The notes under the pieces were generated by a model, which was not told the DNA's origin, ran no database searches, and saw nothing but the letters and a program-made list of their open reading frames with translations. Made by a program: the position numbers and the translations under genes. From Pyrinomonadaceae bacterium (GTDB lineage: Bacteria > Acidobacteriota > Blastocatellia > Pyrinomonadales > Pyrinomonadaceae): 64,000 bases of DNA. This document shows positions 43,166 through 51,660 of the stretch, one piece after another; within the stretch, counting starts at the first letter, position 1; each line of letters begins with the position of its first letter. Location: assembly GCA_019694355.1 (NCBI GenBank), contig JAIBCB010000001.1, positions 649,001 to 713,000 on the forward strand. The letters are read 5' to 3'.

Positions 43166-43488
43166 GGCTTTACATCGACACGTCGATGGTTTGTAGAGGG
43201 TTGCCGCACACGCTTAAGATCTTGTTGGCATTAGCGATGACGCTCGTCGTCCTCTCGATCGGCGCCGCCCTTTTGATGCGATTCACAATGTACGCCAGCA
43301 GCGGTCTGGGAACTCTTGGCGTAATCATTTTTATGGTCGTTGCCTTGCCGACAGTCGTTTTATGCCTCGTCACTTGTGGACTATGCATATTTCAGAGGAA
43401 CCGCCAAAAATCTAACAACCGTACAACCCTTAAGTGTGTTCCCAGGACAAATCAGAAAACTGATCGCAGCGATGAATATGGCGCTTGA
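43162..43488 (+). CDS. Small hypothetical membrane protein, possibly a composite frame
   Basis: A 108-residue frame whose ATG overlaps the TGA of the upstream gene. Two hydrophobic spans lie near residues 20-42 and 48-72. It begins MRLYIDTS, the way some PIN-domain proteins start, but no PIN domain follows. The last 20 codons run in another frame over the reductase remnant at 43451, so the 3' end may be accidental. The rest of this 436-base interval (43166-43601) holds only that remnant. Confidence 0.35.
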   Translation: MRLYIDTSMVCRGLPHTLKILLALAMTLVVLSIGAALLMRFTMYASSGLGTLGVIIFMVVALPTVVLCLVTCGLCIFQRNRQKSNNRTTLKCVPRTNQKTDRSDEYGA

Positions 43489-43507
43489 CGGGTTTTGCGA
43501 CAACCCT
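43451..43507 (+). pseudogene. Remnant of a RibD-C/dihydrofolate-reductase-like gene
   Basis: A short stretch translates as IRKLIAAMNMALDGFCDNP, the N-terminal strand and loop of the bacterial RibD-C family, where proteins typically start MRKLI-x(4)-SLDGF. The start codon and everything after this segment are missing. The full-length-like relative at 48116 shows the same opening, so this is probably a decayed fragment of another family member. Confidence 0.55.
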
Positions 43508-43601
43508 CACTTGTTGAAGCCACGACGCTTTTATAAGATGTCCATACTTCGCCCTAACGAAATTTTACAAGCCGTTTTACCAAGCGAGTACAAGAACAAG
43601 T

Positions 43602-44831
43602 ATGAGGATCGGATCAATTATATTGGCTTTTTTGCTTTTGATCGTTTCAGCTGCCGCGCAATCGCCAAACGATATCACATCTTTGCTGGAAAAAGGTGAC
43701 ACCGATGGTGCCTTGGCAAAGATAGACGCCGCGTTAAAGACCAAGCCGAATGATCAGAATTTATTGACGCAAAAGATCCGCGTTCTTGTTATCAAAAAAC
43801 AATACGCCGAAACCGAATTACTTGCCGGTAGATTGCTCGCCCATAACCCGAAGAATAAGATCGCTCTAAATGCTCGCGGCGTTGCAAAACGCGACGGAAA
43901 AAAGGATCACGCAGGTGCTCTTGCCGATTTTGACAAGGCTCTCGCGATCGACCCGGAGTATCCGCAAGCTTCATACAATCGGGCATTAACGCTCTTTTAC
44001 GGAAAGCTGGGCAAGAAGAGCGAGGCATTGGACGCCTTTTCCTATGCGATAGAGATCAACTCGGAAAATGCGACAGCCCGTTCTCTTCGCGGCCGTTTGT
44101 ACAATGAATTCGGCAGATACAAACTCGCGCTTCTTGATCTCAACAAAGCTCTGTCGATCAATAAGGCTCTGCCCGCCTATGCAGACCGTGCCTACGCTGG
44201 GCTTTTGCTTTATGTTACCGGCGAAAGATCGCTGCTGCCGGAAGTCGCGAAAGATGTTGATGTCGCTTTGCAGGCCGATTCGTCAAACGGAACGGCACTT
44301 GCGATCCGAGCCCTTGTCAAAGTTACGCGCAGCGACAACGTAGGGGCTGTGGCAGACGCGCAAAAGGCATTGCAGATCGACGCGAACAATTACCTTGCGC
44401 ACATCGCAAATGGCTACGTTAAAGATTCAAACAAAGACATCGTCGGAGCTTTCAACGATTTCGAAGCTGCTTTCAAAATAGTGCCGAACAATATTTGGGC
44501 CATGGAGGAATATCTTAAAGCGGCTGAACGAGCGAAAGAAACATACCCGAAAGCAGAAGCCGCCTATCGCGAACAGTTTGCCCGAAAGATCAAAAATAGC
44601 CGCGATAAAGTCGAACTTTTGAAACTCGCCCTCGAGGATGAACCTTGGGATTACGAAGCCTATAGCAGACTTGATAACACGTGGACAGACCTTTATCGAT
44701 TGCTGCGCAAGACTGACGAGAAAGCCCTCAATCCACCTGAACAGGCGGCTGAAATGAAGGCGATCAGAAATTACTGGTACGGCCTCCATGCGAAAATGCC
44801 GAAGAATGTTTGCGTCGCGTTGACCAAATAG
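43602..44831 (+). CDS. Exported TPR protein, N-terminal part up to an in-frame TAG
   Basis: A 409-residue protein with a signal peptide ending near SAAAQ at residue 20 and about eight tetratricopeptide repeats (for example DFDKALAIDPEYPQASYNRAL near residue 108 and DAQKALQIDANNYLAHIANG near residue 252). After ALTK it stops at TAG (44829-44831). The same frame continues without stops for another 242 codons to 45560, starting SYFDLDENGFYSDAR. The protein may thus be a truncated piece of a 652-residue gene. Confidence 0.75.
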   Translation: MRIGSIILAFLLLIVSAAAQSPNDITSLLEKGDTDGALAKIDAALKTKPNDQNLLTQKIRVLVIKKQYAETELLAGRLLAHNPKNKIALNARGVAKRDGKKDHAGALADFDKALAIDPEYPQASYNRALTLFYGKLGKKSEALDAFSYAIEINSENATARSLRGRLYNEFGRYKLALLDLNKALSINKALPAYADRAYAGLLLYVTGERSLLPEVAKDVDVALQADSSNGTALAIRALVKVTRSDNVGAVADAQKALQIDANNYLAHIANGYVKDSNKDIVGAFNDFEAAFKIVPNNIWAMEEYLKAAERAKETYPKAEAAYREQFARKIKNSRDKVELLKLALEDEPWDYEAYSRLDNTWTDLYRLLRKTDEKALNPPEQAAEMKAIRNYWYGLHAKMPKNVCVALTK

Positions 44832-44897
44832 AGTTATTTTGACCTCGACGAGAATGGCTTTTATAGCGATGCCAGAAAAAAAACCGACCGTACGAAA

Positions 44898-45560
44898 TTG
44901 AATTACCTTGAAGGCGAACTCGCAAATTTCGACGGCACGAACGGAGCCGAATGTGCCGCACGCATCGCCCTATCCATAGCCGAGATCTATCAGACGCCTT
45001 ATTCGCCTGAAAAGAATTTTGATCTTGCAAAACAATTTGCCGAACGGTCAAAGCAGATAAAATCCGACCTCAAAAACGACCCGAACATCATTTCGGGTGC
45101 CGGTTCGAACGCCGAAGAATCGCTCAAGAACACAGAATATTGGAAGATTCAGGACGATGCCTGGAAAAAAGACCTTGAGCGAATGAAGCAGAGCGGGACA
45201 TCGTCTGCCGAAGGTTCCACAGGCCGTCGGCGAAGCGGCATCGATCCCGCTAAAGAAAAGGCCGCGATTAACGCCTATGAACGTGTGCACCCGCAGATCG
45301 AACGCCTCGCCGAACAGGTCATCAGCGCGGCCGGCAAAGTTCAGAGCGGCGGTTCGTTGTCTTTTACATTCCGAGGCACAAGACAGCGTATAACCAATCT
45401 TCAGCGTCAAATGGTCGATATATATTACAAGTTCATTGCGGTGCACGGCCCGAATTTACCGGATTCACTCCTCAACCATCTCCGATCGGATGTTCGCCGC
45501 GTAGGCAACCTCCGTAACGACCTCGTGTCGGGCGAAGTTTACTCCGGCCAAGACCGGTGA
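44898..45560 (+). CDS. C-terminal continuation of the TAG-interrupted TPR protein
   Basis: A 220-codon frame starting with TTG, in the same frame as the preceding TPR gene. The 22 codons before it (44832-44897) are also open, so the natural reading is a downstream part of that gene cut by one TAG rather than an independent gene. Composition is charged and helical, with a possible coiled-coil or helix bundle near residues 130-210. No start signal suits the TTG well. Function unknown. Confidence 0.45.
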   Translation: MNYLEGELANFDGTNGAECAARIALSIAEIYQTPYSPEKNFDLAKQFAERSKQIKSDLKNDPNIISGAGSNAEESLKNTEYWKIQDDAWKKDLERMKQSGTSSAEGSTGRRRSGIDPAKEKAAINAYERVHPQIERLAEQVISAAGKVQSGGSLSFTFRGTRQRITNLQRQMVDIYYKFIAVHGPNLPDSLLNHLRSDVRRVGNLRNDLVSGEVYSGQDR

Positions 45561-45656
45561 GGCCGTCGATCGCTGCATCAATCGCTGCATCATCTAACAT
45601 TCCCGCGCAAATAGACCTTCAAAAAATCTTACGAAACCATTCGGTTGCACTTGACA

Positions 45657-45678
45657 TATGCAACCGTTCGGTTGCATA
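45657..45678 (+). promoter_or_regulatory. Operator palindrome upstream of the arsR-like gene
   Basis: Ten-base arms TATGCAACCG and CGGTTGCATA flank a TT centre, with a further half-site CGGTTGCA at 45642-45649. TTGACA (45651-45656) abuts the palindrome and CATACT-like bases follow it, so a bound regulator would cover the -35/-10 spacer. This fits autorepression by the ArsR-type protein encoded 16 bases downstream. Confidence 0.75.
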
Positions 45679-45693
45679 CTGAGTTTCGTTGTG

Positions 45694-46020
45694 ATGAAAC
45701 GAGACATTTTTCAAGCAATTGCAGACCCGACTCGGCGGGCGATCATCGCATTGATCGCTATTCAGGCAATGACGCCGAATGCGATCGCGGAGAATTTTCA
45801 AACAACGCGTCAGGCGGTTTCGAAGCATTTGCGGATACTGACCGAATGCGAGCTTGTCACACAAGAGAGTCGGGGCCGGGAAATTTACTACACGCTCGAG
45901 ATCAAAAAGATGAAAGAGATCGACGAATGGTTAGAGCAGTATAGAAAGATCTGGGAGAGCCGTTTTGACCAGCTCGACCACGTTCTCGCTGTGCTAAAAC
46001 AAGAAAAACGAAAGGCATGA
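45694..46020 (+). CDS. ArsR/SdpR-family transcriptional repressor
   Basis: A winged-helix regulator of 108 residues from the ATG at 45694 (120 from 45658, but that start lies in the operator). The fold is marked by [14 protein letters not shown] at the N-terminus and the recognition helix [19 protein letters not shown]. No metal-binding Cys pair is visible, placing it with SdpR/YczG-type ArsR proteins. The next gene encodes an SRPBCC (AHSA1-like) protein, the partner usually found with this type. Confidence 0.88.
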   Translation: MKRDIFQAIADPTRRAIIALIAIQAMTPNAIAENFQTTRQAVSKHLRILTECELVTQESRGREIYYTLEIKKMKEIDEWLEQYRKIWESRFDQLDHVLAVLKQEKRKA

Positions 46021-46037
46021 TCTTGATTTCTCTGCAT

Positions 46038-46088
46038 CTCTGCGGCTTGGCGGGAGGAATCTTCCCGCAGAGACGCAATGCCGCAGAG
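46038..46088. repeat. Nested inverted repeat between arsR and SRPBCC genes
   Basis: Outer arms CTCTGCGGC and GCCGCAGAG enclose inner arms GCGGGA and TCCCGC, giving a two-part hairpin. The CTCTGC/GCAGAG style is typical of short dispersed intergenic repeats in several phyla. There is no T tract, so it is not a standard terminator. Confidence 0.55.
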
Positions 46089-46110
46089 GAAAGAAAAATG
46101 AGAATTGAAT

Positions 46111-46605
46111 ATGGAATTTATTGTAAACAAAGAGACTAAGACGGTCTCGATCACGAAAGAATTTGCGGCCGGGCTTGATCTGGTTTGGGATGCATACACA
46201 AAAGCCGAGTTGCTTGACCAATGGTGGGCGCCGAAGCCGTTCATCTCACGGACGAAAATTCTCAATTTCGAGGTCGGCGGACGTAGATTTTATGCGATGG
46301 TTGGCCCGGACGGCGGCGAACGCTGGGCGGTTCAGAAATATACATCGATCACGCCGAAAACCAATTTCAAATTCTTCAACGCCTTTGCCGACGCCGACGA
46401 GAATCTTCAGCTTCCGGGCTCGGACTGGAATTTCGACTTCACCGATCAAGGCGAGACGACCACGGTCAGCGTCTCGATCTACAACGAGTCCCTGGAACGA
46501 ATGGAGATGATACTCGCAAGCGGATTCACCGAGGGTGTGAAAGTGCAGCTGCAGAATCTGGAAGAGCTATTGGCGACTCTATCAGCCTCGAAGCGAGCAG
46601 CGTAA
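46111..46605 (+). CDS. SRPBCC / AHSA1-like protein
   Basis: A 164-residue protein with the Bet v1-like hydrophobic-ligand pocket fold. It has [21 protein letters not shown] near the N-terminus, the conserved WWAPKPF motif near residue 39, and [19 protein letters not shown] as the long C-terminal helix. Genes of this family commonly follow an ArsR gene, as here. The ligand is unknown. The ATG at 46111 is chosen over one 2 codons earlier. Confidence 0.85.
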   Translation: MEFIVNKETKTVSITKEFAAGLDLVWDAYTKAELLDQWWAPKPFISRTKILNFEVGGRRFYAMVGPDGGERWAVQKYTSITPKTNFKFFNAFADADENLQLPGSDWNFDFTDQGETTTVSVSIYNESLERMEMILASGFTEGVKVQLQNLEELLATLSASKRAA

Positions 46606-46611
46606 GATCGG

Positions 46612-46657
46612 GCCACGAATGCACGAATAGAAATGCCTAAATTTGTGTATTCGTGGC
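46612..46657. repeat. Inverted repeat before the DUF1801 gene
   Basis: Nine-base arms GCCACGAAT and ATTCGTGGC with a 28-base loop. It resembles a dispersed intergenic palindromic repeat. It could also end the SRPBCC transcript, although no T tract follows. Confidence 0.5.
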
Positions 46658-46678
46658 TTACTGATCCTTAACTATTAC

Positions 46679-47107
46679 ATGAACGTAAAACAACAGATCA
46701 AAGCCCACATCTCGATCTTGCCGGAGCCAAAACGCTCCGAGATGCAGGCGTTGAACGACCTCATTTTGGGCGTAAAGCCGGATTGCAAATTGTGGTTTCT
46801 TGATGGGAAGGACGACACGGGCAAGGTCGTTTCGAACCCAAGTATCGGCTATGGATCTCGCCCGCACAAATACGCCGACGGATCGACCCGAGAGTTTTAT
46901 CAGATCGGCCTCAGCGCCAACAAAAGCGGCATCTCGGTCTATATCCTCGGTATCGACAACAAGAAATACCTCGCCGAAACCTACGGAACTGAACTCGGCA
47001 AAGCAACCGTCACCGGCTATTGCATCAGGTTCAAGAAACTGGATGACATCAGCCTTGATGTCCTTAATGCCGCAATAAAGTTTGGGTTTGAGACTCAGGA
47101 TGAATGA
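46679..47107 (+). CDS. DUF1801-like protein
   Basis: A 142-residue protein starting MNVKQQIKAHISILPEPKR. The order of secondary-structure-rich segments, with KPDCKLWFLDGKDD near residue 35 and FYQIGLSANKSGISVYILG near residue 72, matches the DUF1801/YdhG-like fold. These proteins are widespread and of unknown role, and sometimes sit near ArsR/SRPBCC pairs. The ATG at 46679 is used rather than an earlier in-frame start, because the family begins here. Confidence 0.7.
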   Translation: MNVKQQIKAHISILPEPKRSEMQALNDLILGVKPDCKLWFLDGKDDTGKVVSNPSIGYGSRPHKYADGSTREFYQIGLSANKSGISVYILGIDNKKYLAETYGTELGKATVTGYCIRFKKLDDISLDVLNAAIKFGFETQDE

Positions 47108-47199
47108 GGTTGAGCTGGGTGTAAAAAGAGGTAGTCGGGCATTTTGCGACTAGCAACATCTACTAGGATGGCTAAAAGAACAAAACGAGAGGACTTCGC

Positions 47200-48084
47200 A
47201 TGAGAAAAATTATCGTTCCAACATTTCTGCTGTTTTCTATACTCGCCTTAGCCATCGCCAGCTTCGCTCAGAACGACAAGGGGGAAAAGGAATTTCGAGC
47301 CTTTCTCGCCAACTTTGAAAGAGCTGTTTCGGGACGTGATATTAGTTTTCTCGAACGAGTAATGCCGGATGATTATGTTCGCACCGGCGCAAACGGCAAG
47401 ATGACGGATCGCGCGCGTCTCTTGAAATATTTTGCGCAGCAAAAGGCCAAACCAACCTTTCGCTACATATCCCTGAAACATCCAAATATGAAAGTGCGAG
47501 TTGTCGGTAATATGGCCCTTGTCACGAACGATTGGATAGCTGAGACAACTTCTTCCGAAACATTCGGCGCCGAATCCATGACGGACAAGGGAAGGTACAC
47601 CGGCGTTTTTGAAAAACGTAACGGACGATGGATGGTAATTGCGGAACACGACTCCGAGCAATTACACGACGATGAGTGGATCGTATCTTCGGTCACCAAA
47701 GCAGGCCGTGAGTACAACGAACTGATGAAACGACTCAAGAGTGGCCGCCCCTACGCCGAGTTAGAAAGTTCCGGTGATCTCGCGGCACTGGACCGAGTCC
47801 TCGCCGATGAATACACATACACGGGTCGCGACGGCGAGTTCTTCAATAAGGCCGAAAGTCTGGAGAGTTACAAATCTAATCAGATCAAGATCGAGTCCGC
47901 AGAGTTTCTAGAACAAAATGTGCGAGCGATCGAAAACAATGCCGCGATCGAGACCGGAAAGATCAGGTACGTAGGAACGAATGCGGGTAAGCCATTCGAT
48001 ATCACGAAACGCTACACAACTACTTGGGTTTTTTACGGACGCTGGCAAATCACCGCTGATCATACGTCGGCTGTTAGGCGGTGA
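47200..48084 (+). CDS. Exported protein with two SnoaL-like (DUF4440) domains
   Basis: A 294-residue protein with a signal peptide ending near SFAQ at residue 24 and two NTF2-like domains, about residues 30-150 and 165-290. Each has the LERVMPDDYVRTGANG / LDRVLADEYTYTGRDG pattern in its first third, showing an internal duplication. Such domains bind small ligands or are catalytic; nothing more specific can be said. GAGAGGAC precedes the ATG. Confidence 0.8.
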   Translation: MRKIIVPTFLLFSILALAIASFAQNDKGEKEFRAFLANFERAVSGRDISFLERVMPDDYVRTGANGKMTDRARLLKYFAQQKAKPTFRYISLKHPNMKVRVVGNMALVTNDWIAETTSSETFGAESMTDKGRYTGVFEKRNGRWMVIAEHDSEQLHDDEWIVSSVTKAGREYNELMKRLKSGRPYAELESSGDLAALDRVLADEYTYTGRDGEFFNKAESLESYKSNQIKIESAEFLEQNVRAIENNAAIETGKIRYVGTNAGKPFDITKRYTTTWVFYGRWQITADHTSAVRR

Positions 48085-48115
48085 CGACCAGCGTTGAAAT
48101 GTTGAGAAAGAACTA

Positions 48116-48616
48116 ATGAGAAAAATAATTGCATGTGAATTTTTGACGCTTGATGGCGTGATACAGAATGAGGAGAATGACGGCGATGGGTTCAAGCATC
48201 GCGGGTGGTTTTTTGGCTATGCCGACGAGGCGACCGGAGCGGTGGTGCAGGAGCGGCTGGCGAAACCGGTGGATCTGCTGTTGGGGCGCAAGACCTTTGA
48301 CAAATTTGAAGAGTATTGGCCGACACATTCGAATTTCTGGCCGAACTGTATGACCGCAACAAAGTACGTCGCCTCGAACACGCGTGACTCAAGCGATTGG
48401 CAGCCAAGCATTTTCCTGAGCGGCGATCTTGCGGAAAATGTAAGGAAGCTGAGGCAAACGAACGGCCCCGATCTGCACGTAATGGGAAGCGCCGATATGC
48501 TCCAGACACTTCTTCGCAATGATCTCGTCGATGGACTTGACCTGATGATCTTCCCCATCACGCTCGGCCCCGATGAGAAAAACGGCGGCGGGCCGCAGAT
48601 AGAAGAGGATGAGTAA
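48116..48616 (+). CDS. RibD-C/dihydrofolate-reductase-like protein, probably truncated at the C-terminus
   Basis: A 166-residue frame of the YyaP/RibD-C type: [10 protein letters not shown] at the N-terminus, [16 protein letters not shown] near residue 55, and [33 protein letters not shown] near residues 120-152. The family normally goes on for about 20 more residues with a G-K-x-LF segment; here an unrelated [10 protein letters not shown] tail leads to a stop, 32 bases before the first palindrome of the transposase element. The 3' end has probably been replaced. Confidence 0.7.
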   Translation: MRKIIACEFLTLDGVIQNEENDGDGFKHRGWFFGYADEATGAVVQERLAKPVDLLLGRKTFDKFEEYWPTHSNFWPNCMTATKYVASNTRDSSDWQPSIFLSGDLAENVRKLRQTNGPDLHVMGSADMLQTLLRNDLVDGLDLMIFPITLGPDEKNGGGPQIEEDE

Positions 48617-48647
48617 TTACCATTTTCAACACATCATGCGCATCAGA

Positions 48648-49276
48648 GTCCCCGAAGGGGACAAATGAAATAGCGTCGGGAGAATCCCGACGAAACGTTG
48701 CATATTTATAGAATCGTCCCTGTAAGGGACAAGCAAAACATGGCACAGACGCTATTCCAAAGCTATTTCCACATAGTCTTTTCGACGAAAAACCGCTTCG
48801 ATTTTATTCAGCCGGAGATCGAGGATGAATTGTTCGCCTACATCGGTGGGATCGTCAAAGGCTTCGACGCCAAACTATTGACCGCAGGAGGCGTCGCGAA
48901 TCATGATCATTTGTTGATATCAATGGGCAAGAATCATCTCGTTCCGAATTTGATAGGAGCCGTAAAACGCGGCAGCTCCAAATGGGTAAAGACCAAAGGA
49001 GGTATGTATTCGAAATTCGCTTGGCAAGACGGCTACTCGGCGTTCTCGGTTGGCTTTTCTCAGATCCCAGTTGTCGAGAAATATATTGCGAACCAAAAGG
49101 AGCATCACAAGAAGCACTTATTCGAGGACGAAATGCGCGGTTTCTACCGTAAATACAAGATCGATTTTGATGAGAAATATGTTTGGGACTGATTCGTCCC
49201 TTTCAGGGACGGGCGTCATTTGCGATCGTGTCGTCGGGTGTTACCCGACGCTATTGAATATGTCCCTTTCAGGGAC
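48648..49276 (+). mobile_element. REP-flanked IS200-like transposase unit (REPtron)
   Basis: A transposase gene is bracketed by three palindromes on each side. Left: GTCCCCGAAGGGGAC (48648-48662), CGTCGGG-agaat-CCCGACG (48674-48692), GTCCCTGTAAGGGAC (48716-48730). Right: GTCCCTTTCAGGGAC (49196-49210), CGTCGGG-tgtta-CCCGACG (49232-49250), GTCCCTTTCAGGGAC (49262-49276). The A-B-A order on both sides is symmetrical. Confidence 0.88.
48740..49192 (+). CDS. IS200/REP-associated tyrosine transposase
   Basis: A 150-residue Y1 transposase. The metal-binding pair lies in [13 protein letters not shown] near residue 55, with Asp between the two His where a hydrophobic residue is usual. The nucleophilic Tyr lies in [14 protein letters not shown] near residue 114, the typical Y-I-x-x-Q-x-x-HH arrangement. 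It sits inside a symmetrical set of REP palindromes. The ATG at 48740 starts [14 protein letters not shown], matching the family; an upstream in-frame start lies in the palindromes. Confidence 0.85.
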   Translation: MAQTLFQSYFHIVFSTKNRFDFIQPEIEDELFAYIGGIVKGFDAKLLTAGGVANHDHLLISMGKNHLVPNLIGAVKRGSSKWVKTKGGMYSKFAWQDGYSAFSVGFSQIPVVEKYIANQKEHHKKHLFEDEMRGFYRKYKIDFDEKYVWD

Positions 49277-49289
49277 TTCCACCACTAAA

Positions 49290-50150
49290 ATGAAAATGTC
49301 TGCTTTTATTCTGATGATGCTTCTGGTGAGCGTCGTTTCCGCGCAGCAGAAACCGACGACCGGTTATGCGCCTGTGAATGGGTTGAGGATGTATTACGAG
49401 ATTCACGGAAGCGGGGATCCGGTGGTGTTGCTGCATGGGGCGTTCATGGCGATCTCGGACGACAACTGGAGCGTGTTGATCAAAGAACTCGCCAAGACGC
49501 GGAAAGTGATCGCGGTCGATATGCAGGGCCATGGGCGGACGGCGGATATCAAGCGTGATATTACTTACGAAAATCTGTCGGATGATGTTGCCGCGTTGCT
49601 CGATTATCTGAAGATCGAACGTGCGGATGTCGTCGGCTACAGCCTCGGCGGCGGAACTGCGATGATGTTCGCGATCCGCCATCCGGAAAAGGTTCGAAAG
49701 GTCGTCAGCCTCTCGCATCCGATCCGTCGTGACGGTTGGGTCAAAGAAGCGAACGACTTCTGGCCAAACTTCACCGTGGAGATGATGAAAGGCACGCCAG
49801 CCGAAACCGAAAGGGAAAAGGTTAACCCAGTGCCTGGCAGTTTTCCCGCATTCTTCGCTCACATAAAAGCCGCAGCGATGAGACCGTGGGATTTCGGCGC
49901 CGACAAATTCAAAGCGACCAAGGCGCCGATGTTCCTCATATTCGGCGATGCCGACGGCGTACGGATCGAGCACATCGCGGAAATGTACAGCCTCAAGGGC
50001 GGCGGCCACATCCACGGCGACATGATGCCGCGGTCGGAATCGCGGCTCGCCATCATCCCCAACACAACGCACGTTGGACTTATGAGCCGTATGGCAACAA
50101 TCGTCCCGATGATCAACGACTTCCTAGACGCAATGCCGCAGAAGAAGTAG
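49290..50150 (+). CDS. Exported alpha/beta hydrolase
   Basis: A 286-residue protein with a short signal peptide ending near SAQ at residue 19. The fold shows [12 protein letters not shown] near residue 50 (oxyanion region), the nucleophile elbow [11 protein letters not shown] near residue 118, the acid in [12 protein letters not shown] near residue 223 and the His in TTHVGLM near residue 264. The start follows the last transposase palindrome by 13 bases, so its promoter region has been replaced by the element. The longer frame from 49050 lies in the transposase gene and is not used. Confidence 0.8.
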   Translation: MKMSAFILMMLLVSVVSAQQKPTTGYAPVNGLRMYYEIHGSGDPVVLLHGAFMAISDDNWSVLIKELAKTRKVIAVDMQGHGRTADIKRDITYENLSDDVAALLDYLKIERADVVGYSLGGGTAMMFAIRHPEKVRKVVSLSHPIRRDGWVKEANDFWPNFTVEMMKGTPAETEREKVNPVPGSFPAFFAHIKAAAMRPWDFGADKFKATKAPMFLIFGDADGVRIEHIAEMYSLKGGGHIHGDMMPRSESRLAIIPNTTHVGLMSRMATIVPMINDFLDAMPQKK

Positions 50151-50178
50151 GCGGCAACATTCGCGGTAGAATAAACCT

Positions 50179-50613
50179 CTACCGACGCATCAGTTGCCCG
50201 ACGCCCGCCGTTATGAGGAGGATCAGCTTTATTGCTTCGAACGCGATGAAGGCTAGGTGAAGGCGGCCCTTAGGTGGATTCTCTCCGGCGATGACGGCGT
50301 TGGCACGGCGGACGAGATTCGGGAGCAGCCAGATAGTTTGTACGGCCAGCAACACGACGACCACAACGAGTAAATACAGCGGCCATTCGAACGACGGCCT
50401 CACTATCGCGGCGTAAGCGACCACTACGGCCGCAAAAACGATCTCGAGCCGATTGAGGGCAGTGAAAACGCGCTTGCCGATGCCCAAGCCAAGAGCCGGT
50501 GTTATTCCCGGAGCCCGGAACTTGAGCGGCGCCTCAATGAATGAGATCGCAAGGATCATTCCGGCCCAAAAGAATGCAATTGCAATGACCATAACTTGTT
50601 GAACGCGTCGCAC
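50179..50613 (-). CDS. Four-span membrane protein
   Basis: A 144-residue hydrophobic protein with spans near residues 5-25, 55-75, 78-98 and 120-140. The first span is followed by IEAPLKFRAPGIT, a conserved-looking periplasmic loop. It is convergent with the hydrolase gene. No specific family is recognised, although small DUF4149-like proteins have a similar layout. Confidence 0.65.
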   Translation of the reverse strand: MRRVQQVMVIAIAFFWAGMILAISFIEAPLKFRAPGITPALGLGIGKRVFTALNRLEIVFAAVVVAYAAIVRPSFEWPLYLLVVVVVLLAVQTIWLLPNLVRRANAVIAGENPPKGRLHLAFIAFEAIKLILLITAGVGQLMRR

Positions 50614-50690
50614 GAAAACTTACGCGTTCATCTCTTCTACAAAAAATCTCTGTTTCCAAATTACCGTATCAGCTCAGCGCGGTGCAAAAT

Positions 50691-50704
50691 ATGATTAAGG
50701 TCAT
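50691..50704 (+). promoter_or_regulatory. Imperfect FNR-type box upstream of the Crp/Fnr gene
   Basis: ATGATTAAGGTCAT has four-base arms ATGA and TCAT, with the fifth arm base mismatched, at the spacing of the FNR consensus TTGAT-N4-ATCAA. It lies 45 bases before the ATG of the Crp/Fnr regulator, consistent with autoregulation. The better site is at 58825. Confidence 0.45.
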
Positions 50705-50748
50705 AGGACGCTGATCTTTGCCGATCAAGCAAATTGACCGCGGGGCAA

Positions 50749-51423
50749 ATGACAAGATCGAACAATCCTTCTCGGGTCAATCCAATTCTCGCAACCGCGA
50801 GTCAAGAACTTAGAGACAATCTGACTTCGCACGGTAACCACCGTCATTATTTTCCGAACGAAGAACTTTTCGCCGTTGGGGAAGAGGCCGACTATCTCCC
50901 GATCATATTGAACGGCCGCGTCAAGATGGTGCAGTTTCCGGAACCGGGAAAGGAAGTGATAATCGGGGTCTTCGGTGCCGGTGAGATGTTCGCCGTTCCT
51001 CCGGTCGTCGATGGTGACGTTTATCCTGCGTCGGCGTATGCCCTCGAAGAGTCTGAGATCTTGTTGCTCCACCGCGACGATGTCTTCAAGCTTCTTGAGA
51101 AATCGCCAGAATTCACTCTGGCACTGTTACGTTGGATGTCGTCGATGCTTCGGCAAAAGACTGCGTTGATAAGGACCCTTGCGGGTGGTTCCGCCGAACA
51201 AAGGATCGCCGGCGTGCTGATCCGATTGTTTACGGCATCAAGCGACGAACCGCCGCACAAGGTGAAACTTCGGCGCGAAGACATCGCCAGGATGGCCGGC
51301 CTTACTACCGAAACGGCGATCAGGACGATACGACATTTGGCTGCGATCGGCGATATTCGGATCGTGCGCGGCAAGATCCTGATCGACTCGATCGATGGAC
51401 TGTCATCCCACCTCAAAGGTTGA
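50749..51423 (+). CDS. Crp/Fnr-family transcriptional regulator
   Basis: A 224-residue regulator. The cyclic-nucleotide-binding-like beta barrel covers about residues 15-125 and the dimer helix 125-150. The winged helix includes LRREDIARMAGLTTETAIRTIRHL near residue 180, whose recognition helix resembles FNR/DNR proteins. There are no N-terminal Cys residues for a 4Fe-4S cluster, so it is not a classic O2-sensing FNR; a haem- or NO-sensing DNR-like or CRP-like mode is possible. It lies 238 bases upstream of the molybdoenzyme operon and faces the same way. Confidence 0.88.
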   Translation: MTRSNNPSRVNPILATASQELRDNLTSHGNHRHYFPNEELFAVGEEADYLPIILNGRVKMVQFPEPGKEVIIGVFGAGEMFAVPPVVDGDVYPASAYALEESEILLLHRDDVFKLLEKSPEFTLALLRWMSSMLRQKTALIRTLAGGSAEQRIAGVLIRLFTASSDEPPHKVKLRREDIARMAGLTTETAIRTIRHLAAIGDIRIVRGKILIDSIDGLSSHLKG

Positions 51424-51498
51424 CATTTTTGTAAGGTTTCAACCGCCGCATTGGAACTGTAACTCAATGAAAAATAAGCACTTCTTAAGATACAAGTT

Positions 51499-51521
51499 GG
51501 ACAAATTTATGATGTTTGTCC
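51499..51521 (+). promoter_or_regulatory. Inverted repeat upstream of the cytochrome b/molybdoenzyme operon
   Basis: Seven-base arms GGACAAA and TTTGTCC flank 9 bases. It lies 140 bases before the first gene of the operon, in a 237-base intergenic region with no gene. The nine-mer GGACAAATT recurs at 58842, right after the FNR-type box before korA, hinting at a shared control site. Confidence 0.45.
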
Positions 51522-51660
51522 TATTTGGTTCTTCGCCTAAAGTGGTATATAAGTAAGTGTAGAATCTGTTCTTTGGAAGCTGTCAGTCCCGGATCGATCC
51601 GACCAATTCGGATCATTTGTTTCAAGGTTTGTCCTGCCAAAGAGCAGGAGGGAGCGCAAA

